Shown: positions 38,252 through 47,634 of the stretch, in pieces | Position numbering within the stretch: position 1 is the stretch's first letter | Layout of the letters: each line of letters begins with the position of its first letter | From: Acinetobacter rudis | GTDB taxonomy: Bacteria > Pseudomonadota > Gammaproteobacteria > Pseudomonadales > Moraxellaceae | DNA: 64,000 nucleotides | NCBI RefSeq assembly: GCF_031157835.1 | Contig: NZ_JAVIDR010000004.1 | Location: 171,281-235,280, forward strand | Direction: 5' to 3' | The notes under the pieces: model-generated | Told to the model about the DNA's origin: nothing | Database searches by the model: none | What the model saw: only the letters and a program-made list of their open reading frames with translations | Translations under genes and position numbers: made by a program

Positions 38252-38269
38252 GTTAAGTTTTTTAACCTA
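38249..38269. terminator. Shared hairpin containing the stop codons of vgrG and comM
   Basis: TAGGTTAA (38249-38256) pairs with TTAACCTA (38262-38269) around GTTTT. The left arm includes the vgrG TAG and the right arm includes the comM stop, so the element overlaps the end of both convergent genes. Confidence 0.6.
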
Positions 38270-39752
38270 GATCTGGTCGTCGATAAGATAAAGACTCCGT
38301 AATATGGACACTTTCAATATTTGGGCTTTGGGCTAAGTCTGCAATGGTACGTGCAACCCTAATAATTCGATGATAGGCGCGTGCAGAGAGGTTGAGCCGC
38401 TGTTGTGCTTGTTCTAAAAGAAGGTTTGAGGCAGTGTCTAAGTTGGCGTAATGACTTAATTGTTGTGGGGTTAAGTTATGGTTGAGCTGTTGTTGACGTT
38501 GAATTTGGCGTTGATATGCTTCATTTACGCGCACTCTGACTTGTGTGGAATCTTCAACCTTTGCAGTGCTTTGTAATTCCAGAGCTTTTAGCGGAGGGAC
38601 ATCGATATGTAAATCAATGCGATCCAATAAAGGACCTGAGATACGATTTTGGTAACGTTTGATTGCATCGCTAGAGCATTGGCAGCGATTATCCTGATTA
38701 AAAGCATAGCCGCAGGGGCAAGGATTCATTGCGGCGATAAGCTGAAAATTTGCTGGAAAACTAATTTGTCTTGCCGCTCGTGAGATAATAATATTTTTTG
38801 ATTCGAGAGGTTGCCTGAGCACTTCTAGGACTTTACGATCAAATTCTGGTAATTCATCCAAAAACAAAACACCTAAATGCGATAAGGTGATCTCTCCTGG
38901 TTTGGGTTGTGAACCTCCTCCGACTAAGGCAACAGCAGAAGCGGTATGGTGGGGTGATCGAAAAGGACGTTGTCCTAGAATCACTTGTTGATTTGCAATT
39001 GAGTAGATGCTCGCAACTTCCAAACTTTCTTCTGTTGTAAGTGGGGGTAAAATGCTTGGCAAACGTGATGCCAAAAGTGTTTTTCCTGTGCCTGGTGGGC
39101 CACGAAATAAAATTGAGTGGCCACCAGCAGCAGCGATTTCGAGTGCTCTTCTTGGGCGTAATTGACCTTTAACATCTGCTAGATCAAGTGAGTAATGATG
39201 CTTAGCTTGAATGTACTGTGTACTCATAGGTGTAATGAGTTGTTGTTTTAAAAAATGTGCACAGACTTGTTTTAAATGTGTTGCAGCATAAACTTTAATT
39301 TGTGGTAGTTGGGCAGCTTCAGCAGCGTTTTGCTCTGGTAGCATCAAACAATGTTGTGCTTTTTGACAGGTCATCGCAATACTCAATGCACCAGAAACTG
39401 GCCGTAAATTGCCATCTAATGCTAATTCACCTACAAACTCATAATCATCTGTAACGTTTTCGGGGAGTTGACCTGATGCGATTAAAATACCTAAGGCAAT
39501 GGGGAGATCAAGTCGTGATCCATCTTTGGGCAAGTCTGCTGGTGCGAGGTTGATTGTGAGGCGTTTATTCGGAAATTGAAATCCACTGTTGATGATGGCA
39601 GAACGAACGCGGTCTTTACTTTCTCGAACTGCGGCTTCTGCTAGGCCAACAATGGTTAAAGATGGTAAGCCCTGACTTACATGCACCTCAACTTCAATTG
39701 ATGCTGCATGTAGACCAAGTAAAGCACGGGTATAAATTTTGGCAAAAGACAT
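38262..39752 (-). CDS. comM: ComM / YifB Mg-chelatase-like AAA+ ATPase
   Basis: Hexameric branch-migration helicase needed for efficient natural transformation. The 496-residue length is complete. It has an N-terminal Lon-like domain (about 1-170), the Walker A in GPPGTGKTLLASRL (about 217-230), the FLDELPEF Walker B, a zinc-type cluster in CPCGYAFNQDNRCQC and an LLDRIDLHIDV sensor segment. In A. baumannii this gene is the insertion site of AbaR resistance islands; here it is uninterrupted. It follows ubiK by 66 bp on the same strand, so the two are probably co-transcribed. Confidence 0.94.
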   Translation of the reverse strand: MSFAKIYTRALLGLHAASIEVEVHVSQGLPSLTIVGLAEAAVRESKDRVRSAIINSGFQFPNKRLTINLAPADLPKDGSRLDLPIALGILIASGQLPENVTDDYEFVGELALDGNLRPVSGALSIAMTCQKAQHCLMLPEQNAAEAAQLPQIKVYAATHLKQVCAHFLKQQLITPMSTQYIQAKHHYSLDLADVKGQLRPRRALEIAAAGGHSILFRGPPGTGKTLLASRLPSILPPLTTEESLEVASIYSIANQQVILGQRPFRSPHHTASAVALVGGGSQPKPGEITLSHLGVLFLDELPEFDRKVLEVLRQPLESKNIIISRAARQISFPANFQLIAAMNPCPCGYAFNQDNRCQCSSDAIKRYQNRISGPLLDRIDLHIDVPPLKALELQSTAKVEDSTQVRVRVNEAYQRQIQRQQQLNHNLTPQQLSHYANLDTASNLLLEQAQQRLNLSARAYHRIIRVARTIADLAQSPNIESVHITESLSYRRPDLG

Positions 39753-39818
39753 TTATTATTATCCATTTTTTGCTTTATTTTTAATCGTTTTGCTGTTTTT
39801 TGCTTTAAATGAGTGCAG

Positions 39819-40052
39819 TTAATTTAATTTCTGAGTTTGCAATTCTTGTTCAAGCTCTTCAAATTGTGCTTGTAACTGAGCAAGACGATTGTTGGCATTA
39901 TCGAGCATGGTCTGTTGGCGTTGAATTTCTTCTTTAGATACGAGATCCATTTTTGCTACAGCTTCACTGAGCAAAGCATGTAAGTTATGTTCAAGATCTT
40001 TTTTAGGTTGTTCAATTTGTTCGAGGATAGCTTGTACTAATACGTCAATCAT
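39819..40052 (-). CDS. ubiK: UbiK-type ubiquinone biosynthesis accessory factor (YqiC/BMFP)
   Basis: A 77-residue helical protein that helps assemble the soluble ubiquinone-biosynthesis complex in proteobacteria. It has the membrane-binding amphipathic first helix (MIDVLVQAILEQIEQPKKDLE) and a Glu/Gln-rich trimerising coiled coil (about 42-75). The length and layout match YqiC/UbiK. It precedes comM and is divergent from glnK. Confidence 0.85.
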   Translation of the reverse strand: MIDVLVQAILEQIEQPKKDLEHNLHALLSEAVAKMDLVSKEEIQRQQTMLDNANNRLAQLQAQFEELEQELQTQKLN

Positions 40053-40285
40053 GAGTGATCCATCTTTTAGCTTGATACGATGCAGTGTAACACTGCTAGG
40101 ACATGAGTCCCTAGTTATAACTGATTAACACCGGAGCATTTGCTGTTAAATCTCGATAAAAACAAAAATTTATTGAAATTCCATACGTTTTTTTTCAAGG
40201 AATACTATAAGTGAGCCTATAAAATAGGTTATAAAAGACAACGCATGACAAGAGTCATTAGCATCCCCCAACCGCTATGAAACTT

Positions 40286-40302
40286 TTGGCATGATTATTG
40301 AA
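40286..40302 (+). promoter_or_regulatory. Sigma-54-like promoter of glnK-amtB
   Basis: TTGGCATGATTATTGAA has the -24 TTGGCA and a TTG at -12 with the correct 10-base GG-to-G spacing; the usual final C of TTGC is missing. It lies 41 bp before glnK, the place where NtrC/sigma-54 control is expected for these nitrogen genes. A nearby NtrC enhancer was not identified. Confidence 0.55.
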
Positions 40303-40321
40303 CATAGAACCTTACTGGTGA

Positions 40322-40681
<360 letters not shown>

Positions 40682-40742
40682 TTTGGCATAAATTTTGCTC
40701 ATGGCAAACTAAGTCAAAACTGAAAAAACAGGTTGGGGAACA

Positions 40743-42137
40743 ATGAAAAAAATATTGCTGGCGCTCAGTTTGTCTGGCGCACTTTTTTCTGGTTCGGGCG
40801 TGTGGGCTGAAAGTAATACGCCTGGATCAGTAACTACAGAACAAATAAATACATCAAGTACAACTGTTGCCACAGTCGCAACACCTTCCGATAAATCAAG
40901 CGATTCAACAGTTATCGTAACTTCAACAGACGCACCTACAATGAATAGTGGTGATACTGCTTGGGTTCTCATCTCAACCGCTTTAGTTTTGCTAATGACC
41001 ATACCTGGGTTGGCTTTATTTTATGGTGGCATGGTCCGTAAAAAAAATGTACTGAGCACTATGGCTCATAGTTTTGTAGCCGCTGGCATTGTGAGCATTG
41101 TCTGGGTTGTTATCGGTTACTCTTTAGCTTTTGGTACAGGTAATGCCTTTATCGGTGGTTTTGACAAGGTAATGCTGGCAGGTATTGGGCCTGAAGCATT
41201 GAGTGGTAGCATTCCAGAAATTTTATTTATTATATTTCAAATGACTTTTGCCATTATTACTGTGGCAATCATTAGTGGTTCTATTGCTGAACGTATGAAG
41301 TTTAGTGCCTTTGTTACTTTCATCACACTCTGGGTAATTATTGTCTATGCCCCAATAGCACATTGGGTCTGGGGTGGTGGTTGGTTAATGAATGATGGTG
41401 CGCTTGATTTTGCTGGCGGTACAGTAGTTCATATTAACTCAGGTGTAGCTGGCTTGGTGACAGCTTATATGCTGGGTAAACGAATGGGCTTGGGTAAAGA
41501 GTCTATGGCACCACATAACTTGACTTTAACTGTACTCGGTGCAAGTTTAATTTGGGTTGGTTGGTATGGCTTTAATGGTGGTTCTGCACTGAGCGCAAAT
41601 GGTTCAGCAGCTTTTGCATTAGTGACTACTCAAGTTGCGGCAGCTGCGGCAATGATGAGCTGGTTGTTCGCTGAGCGCATGATCCGTGGTAAGGCATCGG
41701 TATTGGGTGGTGCTTCAGGTGCGATTGCGGGTTTGGTGGTGATTACTCCAGCAGCAGGATTTGTTGATGTAACTGGTGCATTATGGATGGGATTGATTGG
41801 TGGTGTACTGTGTTTCTGGGCTACAACTGCGCTAAAACGCTTACTGAAAGCCGATGATGCTCTTGATGCTTTTGGTTTACATGCAGTGGGTGGTATTGCT
41901 GGTGCTTTATTGACTGCCGTATTTGCAAGTGAATTAGTTATGGGTGATAAGGCGCCAACAAATATAGGCTATCAATTGTGGGTGCAACTTGAAGGCGTAC
42001 TGGCAACAGTTGCATATTCAGCAATATTGACCTTTATTTTACTCAAACTCATAGATATGTTCATTGGTATTCGAGTGGAAGCTGATGAAGAACGAATGGG
42101 GCTTGATTTAAGTCAGCATGGTGAACGTATTGAGTAA
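40743..42137 (+). CDS. amtB: Ammonium transporter
   Basis: Trimeric inner-membrane ammonium channel of 464 residues. It has a signal peptide (to about residue 22), then a Ser/Thr-rich linker of about 45 residues that E. coli AmtB lacks, followed by 11 helices. Channel landmarks are the first pore His in GGTVVHINSGVAGLV and the second in DALDAFGLHAVGGIAG, plus AHWVWGGGW. It is cotranscribed with glnK and so regulated by nitrogen. The extended periplasmic N-terminus is the only odd feature. Confidence 0.94.
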   Translation: MKKILLALSLSGALFSGSGVWAESNTPGSVTTEQINTSSTTVATVATPSDKSSDSTVIVTSTDAPTMNSGDTAWVLISTALVLLMTIPGLALFYGGMVRKKNVLSTMAHSFVAAGIVSIVWVVIGYSLAFGTGNAFIGGFDKVMLAGIGPEALSGSIPEILFIIFQMTFAIITVAIISGSIAERMKFSAFVTFITLWVIIVYAPIAHWVWGGGWLMNDGALDFAGGTVVHINSGVAGLVTAYMLGKRMGLGKESMAPHNLTLTVLGASLIWVGWYGFNGGSALSANGSAAFALVTTQVAAAAAMMSWLFAERMIRGKASVLGGASGAIAGLVVITPAAGFVDVTGALWMGLIGGVLCFWATTALKRLLKADDALDAFGLHAVGGIAGALLTAVFASELVMGDKAPTNIGYQLWVQLEGVLATVAYSAILTFILLKLIDMFIGIRVEADEERMGLDLSQHGERIE

Positions 42138-42179
42138 TGGTAAAAGAACTTTGTAGATAAATAACTATATCTTGTGGGA

Positions 42180-42206
42180 AACAGCTCAAATGAGCTGTTT
42201 TTTTTC
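42180..42206 (+). terminator. Terminator of glnK-amtB
   Basis: AACAGCTC/GAGCTGTT pairing (42180-42199, loop of about 4 nt) followed by eight T residues. It precedes the nrdR start by about 85 bp. Confidence 0.85.
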
Positions 42207-42287
42207 TATATATTGATTTGAAACGCAGCCAATTTATATTTTTTTTGTTAAACTAGCTCGGTTTATATTTTAATTAGTCCAATTAGC

Positions 42288-42752
42288 ATGCATTGTCCAT
42301 TTTGTAATGTCGCGGATAGTAAAGTAATCGATTCGCGTTTAGCCGCTTCAGGTAGCCAAATTCGCCGTCGCCGTGAGTGTGTTAGTTGTGGTGAACGGTT
42401 TACCACTTTTGAGAGTTATGAAATGGTCATGCCTCGGGTGATCAAATCTAATGGTAAGAATGAGCCTTTTGACGAAGAAAAATTACGTCGTTCCCTCATG
42501 CATGCGCTACAAAAAAGACCAATTACACAAGAACAAATTGAAAGTGCTCTAAGCGATATTCAGTTACAAATCAGACGATTAGGCGAGCGTGATGTGCGGT
42601 CTAGATTAATTGGTGAAATCGTAATGAAAGCTTTATTCGCTCTAGATCACGTTGCCTATGTAAGGTTTGCTTCTGTCTATCAAGATTTTCAGGATGTAGA
42701 AGCATTCCGCCAACAAATTGAGTCTATGCTACGCCGAGATATAAATGACTGA
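42288..42752 (+). CDS. nrdR: Ribonucleotide reductase transcriptional repressor
   Basis: A 154-residue zinc-ribbon and ATP-cone protein that senses (d)ATP/ATP and represses nrd operons. The ribbon has CPFC at residues 3-6 and CVSCGERF at about 31-38; the ATP-cone domain ([20 protein letters not shown] onward) follows. Placement upstream of ribD is conserved in gammaproteobacteria. No obvious Shine-Dalgarno precedes the ATG at 42288, whose N-terminus MHCPFC is canonical. It overlaps ribD by 8 bp. Confidence 0.95.
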   Translation: MHCPFCNVADSKVIDSRLAASGSQIRRRRECVSCGERFTTFESYEMVMPRVIKSNGKNEPFDEEKLRRSLMHALQKRPITQEQIESALSDIQLQIRRLGERDVRSRLIGEIVMKALFALDHVAYVRFASVYQDFQDVEAFRQQIESMLRRDIND

Positions 42753-43884
42753 TTCGTTTTCTTTGCAGAGTGCTATTGCTGTGGCACAAATGTCATCCAC
42801 ACAGCAAGATCAGTATTGGATGAAATATGCAATTTCACTGGCGCAGCGTGGTCTTTACACAACACGACCTAATCCCAATGTAGGCTGTGTAATTGTCAAA
42901 GATAATGTGTTGATTGGTGAGGGTTTTCATCCTAAAGCTGGGCAAGCTCATGCTGAAGTTTTTGCACTACGACAAGCTGGAGCTGCCGTACAAGGAGCAA
43001 CGGCTTATGTAACATTGGAGCCTTGTGCACATTATGGTCGAACACCTCCTTGTGCTTTAGCTTTAAGTCAATCTGGGGTAAGCCGAGTTGTAATTGCCTG
43101 CCTAGATCCCAATCCATTGGTTGCAGGTAAAGGCATAGATATCTTAATTCAAGCTGGTATTCAGGTTGAACATGGTATTTGTGAAGAAGAGGCTGCGGCA
43201 TTAAATCGAGGCTTCTTAAAGTCGATGGCTGGTGCAAAGCCTTATGTACGTTTAAAAATGGCTTCTAGCTTAGATGGCCGTACAGCGATGGCTTCTGGTG
43301 AATCAAAGTGGATCACAGGCGCAGAAGCACGTTTAGATGTACAACATTGGCGTGCAATGTCGGCAGCAGTAATTACAGGTGTAGATACAGTATTGGCTGA
43401 TGATTGTGAGCTGAATGTACGCGATATACCAGCTTATGTTGTGCAGGCACAGGCCGAGTTAATACAACCAATACGAATTGTATTAGATCGACAAGGTCGT
43501 ATGCCACTTACTGCTAAAATGTTGCTACAGCCCGATACTGTGATGGTTATGGGACCTTTTCGTCAAGATTTAGCGGATTTGGGTGTGTTACAATTACCCA
43601 TCATGACATTAGCTGATTTATTAGTGTATTTACGCCAAAACTATCAATTTTTTGACCTTATGGTGGAAGCAGGTGCAACGTTATCAACTGCTTTTTTACA
43701 GCAAAATTTAGTTGATGAGCTGATTAGCTACGTAGCACCAACTTTTTTGGGACAATCTGCACGCAGCATGTTTGCTGGTCAATTTACTTCTATGTCAGAA
43801 CAACTTCGTTTTAAATTAATTGATGTGGCCCAAGTGGGCAACGATTTACGTTTAAGACTTATCCCTACGCAAGAGACAATATGA
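42745..43884 (+). CDS. ribD: Bifunctional riboflavin biosynthesis deaminase/reductase
   Basis: Catalyses the second and third steps of riboflavin synthesis (pyrimidine deamination and side-chain reduction). The 379-residue protein has an N-terminal cytidine-deaminase-like zinc domain with HAEVFAL and [11 protein letters not shown] (about 70-105) and a C-terminal reductase domain ([24 protein letters not shown] onward). About 20 extra residues lie before the usual start. It overlaps nrdR by 8 bp and the following methylase by 4 bp (ATGA), so translation of all three is coupled. Confidence 0.95.
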   Translation: MTDSFSLQSAIAVAQMSSTQQDQYWMKYAISLAQRGLYTTRPNPNVGCVIVKDNVLIGEGFHPKAGQAHAEVFALRQAGAAVQGATAYVTLEPCAHYGRTPPCALALSQSGVSRVVIACLDPNPLVAGKGIDILIQAGIQVEHGICEEEAAALNRGFLKSMAGAKPYVRLKMASSLDGRTAMASGESKWITGAEARLDVQHWRAMSAAVITGVDTVLADDCELNVRDIPAYVVQAQAELIQPIRIVLDRQGRMPLTAKMLLQPDTVMVMGPFRQDLADLGVLQLPIMTLADLLVYLRQNYQFFDLMVEAGATLSTAFLQQNLVDELISYVAPTFLGQSARSMFAGQFTSMSEQLRFKLIDVAQVGNDLRLRLIPTQETI

Positions 43885-45179
43885 ACCAAGAGACTTCGGT
43901 ATATCACAAGCGCCGTCATGCCGCACGGACGACAGATGAATATCTATTTCATCAATTGGTTCCTTATCTAGGCAATAAGCGTCGTTTATTACATTTGATT
44001 TTAGAAGCACTGGAACTAACGGGCACATTAGATACTGGTAAAAAACGTGCACCAATTTTTGCAGACTTTTTTACAGGTAGCGGTGTTGTTTCTCGTTTGG
44101 CACGTCAACATGGTTATCGAGTCATTGCCAACGATTGGGAACCTTATAGTCATGCGTTAAACCATGCTATTTTGTCGGCACCTGTGGCACCTGCATTTAA
44201 AGAGTTAGGTGGCTATCAAAAAGCAATAGATTATTTAAATCGTCTACCAGAAGTTAAGGGTTGGGTAACTCATAATTTATGTCCACGGAATGATGAAATC
44301 TATGATCCAAGTCGTGACCGTTTATTCTTTAAACGTCGTAACGGTATGCGTATTGATGCAATTCGTCAACAAATTGCAACTTGGCAGGCTCAAGGGGCTA
44401 TTGATGATGTAGAGATGAGTGCATTATTAGCACCTTTGCTTTATTCGGCCAGTTTCGTGAGTAACACCAGTGGAGTATTCAAGAGCTTTCATCAAGGCTG
44501 GGGAGGGCGTACTCGTACAGCACTGGAGCGCATTGAATCTCAGTTAATGCTGACACCAAGTTTGTTTTGTGATGTTGGTGCAAGTAAAACACAAGGTCCA
44601 ATGGCCGAAATGTGGTGTGTTGATGCGCAGCATTTAGCTAATCAGATGAGTGGTTTTGAGGTTGATGTTGCCTATTTAGATCCGCCCTATAACCAGCATG
44701 CTTATAGCAGCAATTATCATGTGTTAAACTCACTGACCTTATGGGATCAGGTTGATTTACCTACACCAGATACCAAGGGATTCAAGAGCGGTATTGATCG
44801 TGCATGGCGTAAGGAGCGACCGAGTTCCTATAACTCCTCAAAATATGCACAAGAGGCTTATGAAACATTATTGTCAACGATTAATGCACGTTACATCCTA
44901 ACGAGTTATTCTACTGACGGTAATATTGAGGCTAAAGATTTGCTAAAAGCCAACTTACAGCGAGGAAAGGTTACTTTGTTAACACAAGATGTACCTCGCT
45001 ATCGAGTAAGTAAGCAACGGCAGTCTGATCGTGCACGTGTATTAGAATTTATTGTGATTACAGATACACATGCGAAGGCAGGGCCACCATTACGACAGTT
45101 ACTGGGGCAGTTATATCATTTTGCAGAGTTGGGTGGGGTTGATACTTCAGGTGTTAGCACTCAATTGGCGCTGTGGTAA
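43881..45179 (+). CDS. Orphan D12-class adenine-N6 DNA methyltransferase
   Basis: A 432-residue DNA methylase related to Dam/D12 enzymes. It has the AdoMet-binding motif FADFFTGSG (about 60-68), the catalytic DPPY at 267-270 (YLDPPYNQHAYSSNYH), and an N-terminal HQLVPYLGNKRRLL segment like motif X of alpha-type methylases. No restriction gene is nearby. It sits inside the riboflavin operon: its ATG overlaps the ribD stop (ATGA) and ribE begins 19 bp after it. From memory it matches AamA, an A. baumannii orphan methylase; that assignment and its target site were not checked. It can be expected to be made constitutively with the rib genes. Confidence 0.85.
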   Translation: MNQETSVYHKRRHAARTTDEYLFHQLVPYLGNKRRLLHLILEALELTGTLDTGKKRAPIFADFFTGSGVVSRLARQHGYRVIANDWEPYSHALNHAILSAPVAPAFKELGGYQKAIDYLNRLPEVKGWVTHNLCPRNDEIYDPSRDRLFFKRRNGMRIDAIRQQIATWQAQGAIDDVEMSALLAPLLYSASFVSNTSGVFKSFHQGWGGRTRTALERIESQLMLTPSLFCDVGASKTQGPMAEMWCVDAQHLANQMSGFEVDVAYLDPPYNQHAYSSNYHVLNSLTLWDQVDLPTPDTKGFKSGIDRAWRKERPSSYNSSKYAQEAYETLLSTINARYILTSYSTDGNIEAKDLLKANLQRGKVTLLTQDVPRYRVSKQRQSDRARVLEFIVITDTHAKAGPPLRQLLGQLYHFAELGGVDTSGVSTQLALW

Positions 45180-45198
45180 TTAAAACGAGATTGTACTT

Positions 45199-45858
45199 AT
45201 GTTTACAGGCATTGTTGAAAGTTTAGGACGTGTGGAACAAATCCAAAATATGGGAGGAGATCTACGCTTACAGATTTATACTGAACTTGATCTTTCAGAT
45301 GTACATCTTGGCGATTCTATTGCAAGCAATGGTATCTGTTTGACAGTGACGGACTGGGGTAAAAACTGGTATGCCGCTGATGTATCAAAAGAAAGCATAC
45401 ACCGTTCAACAGTTGGTTTATGGCAAATAGGCACTAGAGTAAATGTGGAAAAGGCGATGTTGCCTACAACACGTTTTGGTGGGCATATTGTGAGTGGCCA
45501 TGTAGATGCAGTAGGTGAAATAACATTATTACAACAAGATGCTCGTTCTATTTATTTTGAAGTTACTGCACCAGCTGAAATAGCTAAATATTTGGCAGAG
45601 AAAGGCTCTGTAACAGTTGATGGTATTAGCTTAACAATTAATTATTTGCGTGGATGTGTTTTGAGCTTAAACGTCATACCACACACCGCTGAGCGTACCA
45701 ATATTTCAACTTGGAAAGTGGGAACAAAAGTTAATATCGAGGTCGATGTCCTTGCCCGTTATATTGAACGTTTAATGCTTGGTGACCGAGCCGCAGTGCA
45801 AACTGAAAAATCAAATATTAGTATGCAGTTTTTAGCGGAAAATGGCTTCTTAAAGTAA
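45199..45858 (+). CDS. ribE: Riboflavin synthase, alpha subunit
   Basis: Final enzyme of riboflavin synthesis, dismutating two lumazine molecules. The 219-residue protein consists of two homologous lumazine-binding repeats, starting MFTGIVESLGRVE and (at about 100) FGGHIVSGHVDAVGEI; both have the NGICLTV/DGISLTI motif. It is the last gene of the nrdR-ribD-methylase-ribE run. No terminator is evident right after it. Confidence 0.95.
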   Translation: MFTGIVESLGRVEQIQNMGGDLRLQIYTELDLSDVHLGDSIASNGICLTVTDWGKNWYAADVSKESIHRSTVGLWQIGTRVNVEKAMLPTTRFGGHIVSGHVDAVGEITLLQQDARSIYFEVTAPAEIAKYLAEKGSVTVDGISLTINYLRGCVLSLNVIPHTAERTNISTWKVGTKVNIEVDVLARYIERLMLGDRAAVQTEKSNISMQFLAENGFLK

Positions 45859-45959
45859 ATATACGTAAAATAGGCTGTCTCATATACAATGGGCTGTCTT
45901 TTTAATTATTCTGCTGCGGGAATCAAATGCATGAAACAACTTGAAACAGGGTCATCGCA

Positions 45960-46505
45960 ATGATGGATATATTGCTGCATGTTGAACAAATGCTCCCGAT
46001 CTTGCTTGAAAATTATGGCTTATGGATTTATGCCATTTTATTCTTAATTATTTTTGCTGAAACTGGCTCAGTCTTTATGTTCTTCCTACCTGGCGATAGC
46101 TTATTGATCGCGATAGGGGCAATGTGTTCTACGGCTGATAATGTGCATCTGCATTATATGGGAATTTTATTATTTATCGCTTCGACCTTGGGTTATATTG
46201 TAAATTATCATACAGGCCGAATATTAGGTGTGAAATATTTTAGCCAACATTCACGTTGGGTTAAGCCTGAATATATCAAGAAGACGTATTATTACTTTGA
46301 AAAGCATGGTGGTAAAACCATCTTAATGGCACGTTTTATTCCATTTGTACGTTCTTTTGCTCCATTTGCAGCAGGCTCTGGTCATATGAAGTACACCACT
46401 TTTATGTTGTATAACGTTTTAGGTGGCTGGATTTGGATTAGTCTGTTATTGGGCGTGGGTTATGGTTTGGGTAATTTATTCTCTAGTGTTTTAGGCTGGT
46501 TATAA
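45960..46505 (+). CDS. DedA-family membrane protein
   Basis: A 181-residue inner-membrane protein of the DedA family, some of which flip undecaprenyl phosphate or support membrane homeostasis. It has an N-terminal ENYGLWIYAILFLIIFAETGSVFMFFLPGDSLLI segment in two parts, conserved acidic and Pro-Gly residues (FFLPGDSLL), and the conserved basic loop ARFIPFVRSFAPFAAG. An 11-codon frame (45931-45963) ends in TGA overlapping its ATG. The gene is separate from the rib operon. The substrate is unknown. Confidence 0.88.
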   Translation: MMDILLHVEQMLPILLENYGLWIYAILFLIIFAETGSVFMFFLPGDSLLIAIGAMCSTADNVHLHYMGILLFIASTLGYIVNYHTGRILGVKYFSQHSRWVKPEYIKKTYYYFEKHGGKTILMARFIPFVRSFAPFAAGSGHMKYTTFMLYNVLGGWIWISLLLGVGYGLGNLFSSVLGWL

Positions 46506-46523
46506 GATAAAAGAAAGTAATAT

Positions 46524-46556
46524 GATATTCTGCTATTTAAATAACAGAATATCTTT
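46524..46556 (+). terminator. Possible terminator of the DedA gene
   Basis: GATATTCTG (46524-46532) pairs with CAGAATATC (46545-46553), with more AT pairing in the loop; only a short T-run follows (ATCTTT), so strength is uncertain. Confidence 0.5.
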
Positions 46557-46622
46557 GAAGCTAATATGATATTAATGATTATTTAGATCTGATTTATTCA
46601 AAAATAAGCAATAATTTGTAAA

Positions 46623-46841
46623 CTAAGACTTAGTAATAGTAAATGTGGTTTGGTTAAACCAAGCATTGCTTTGTTTGGGTATGTCGATGGTAAATTTTCC
46701 CTTTTCAGACTCATGTGATAAATAAGTTGAAATTGAATAAAAGTCCGCACGACTAATTAATAAGTCTTGAGCAGATACAGTCCAAGTTTCACCAGAGCTG
46801 AGTAGCGCAATTTTTCGCCAAATTTGATTTAACTCAGTCAT
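46623..46841 (-). CDS. Small orphan protein of unknown function
   Basis: I do not recognise this 72-residue product. It has no signal peptide or membrane segment, is rich in Ser/Thr with alternating hydrophobics (KFTIDIPKQSNAWFNQTTFTITKS at the C-terminus), and looks like a small beta-rich fold. An AGGGGAT ribosome-binding site lies at the right distance from the ATG, which argues that it is translated. It stands alone on the minus strand between the DedA gene and the holC run. Confidence 0.6.
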   Translation of the reverse strand: MTELNQIWRKIALLSSGETWTVSAQDLLISRADFYSISTYLSHESEKGKFTIDIPKQSNAWFNQTTFTITKS

Positions 46842-46992
46842 TCTGCATCCCCTTACAGTCGCGATAATCCATGTGAGCTCATTTTAACAATGAAGAAAGC
46901 ATATTTTCTACGCGTCTATAATGTGACAATTTTATTGCAATATTGTGACAACCTAGGGTAATTCATAATCTATTTAACTTATTAACTAGGGA

Positions 46993-47634
46993 TTATCCTA
47001 GTTGCTTCAATATAAAATTGATTTCTTCCTGAGCAGCTTGTTGTAAATTTATTTTTAAAGCACTGAGTGCTTGTTGAATAATTTGCTCTGATTCAAGTTC
47101 TAAACGTAGACGAACATTCGCAATTTCTTGTTCACTATGACGTGTTGCAATACGTTCATTTGACTTGCCTTGATCGAGCATTGGTGTCTGAATTTGATCA
47201 AAGCGACTGCTGTAAAGCATGATATCTGCATCAATTTTTTCTTTTATTGTTTGTAGAGTGAGTTGTTGTTGCTGGAATTGTTCAATTTCATCTTGTTGTA
47301 GTTGTTGAATATAGTCTTGTTGCGCCGTGCGTTTGCTTATTAATGATTGTTCAAGCGCATGTTGTTTGCGCTGTCTTGCTGCTTCAATCAATTGCTCTTT
47401 TAGAGCAATATGAGCTTGTTCAATTTTAAGTTGAGAAATTTGTTGAGACCGTAAATCATGATCGAGCCAATGTGTGAGATCGGTCTCCACTTTAAGTAGC
47501 TCACCTATACGTGTTAAATCTTCAAGTAAAGTTTGACGTACAATCTCAGGTGCATTGAGCCAACGTTTTTTAAAGTCTTGACCGACATTTAAAGTCACAA
47601 TATTTTCCTCATACTTAAGCTTTGATGCATACAT
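46993..47634 (-). CDS. Uncharacterised coiled-coil protein downstream of holC
   Basis: A 213-residue protein I do not recognise. From about residue 30 it is almost entirely Glu/Gln/Lys-rich helix with heptad-like repeats (for example LIEAARQRKQHALEQSL and QQDYIQQLQQDEIEQFQQQQ), no signal peptide and no membrane segment. The ATG at 47634 overlaps the holC TGA by one base (TGATG), so the two are translationally coupled; a TTG at 47637 is also open. The overlap lies in the loop and arm of a strong hairpin. Placement after holC suggests, without proof, a link to replication or to the pepA-holC unit. Confidence 0.7.
   Translation of the reverse strand: MYASKLKYEENIVTLNVGQDFKKRWLNAPEIVRQTLLEDLTRIGELLKVETDLTHWLDHDLRSQQISQLKIEQAHIALKEQLIEAARQRKQHALEQSLISKRTAQQDYIQQLQQDEIEQFQQQQLTLQTIKEKIDADIMLYSSRFDQIQTPMLDQGKSNERIATRHSEQEIANVRLRLELESEQIIQQALSALKINLQQAAQEEINFILKQLG

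Noticed and set aside
38215..38262. Frameshift at the end of vgrG hiding the missing C-terminus
   Set aside because: After the TAG only 10 bp remain before comM; no frame continues with VgrG-like sequence, so the end is a true truncation or natural end.
42138..42287. FMN riboswitch before the riboflavin genes
   Set aside because: The gap holds only the amtB terminator and an AT-rich promoter-like stretch; too short and without the conserved FMN-aptamer segments.
42932..43237. 101-codon minus-strand frame within ribD
   Set aside because: Leu/Gln-rich antisense of a well-conserved enzyme domain; no ribosome-binding site.
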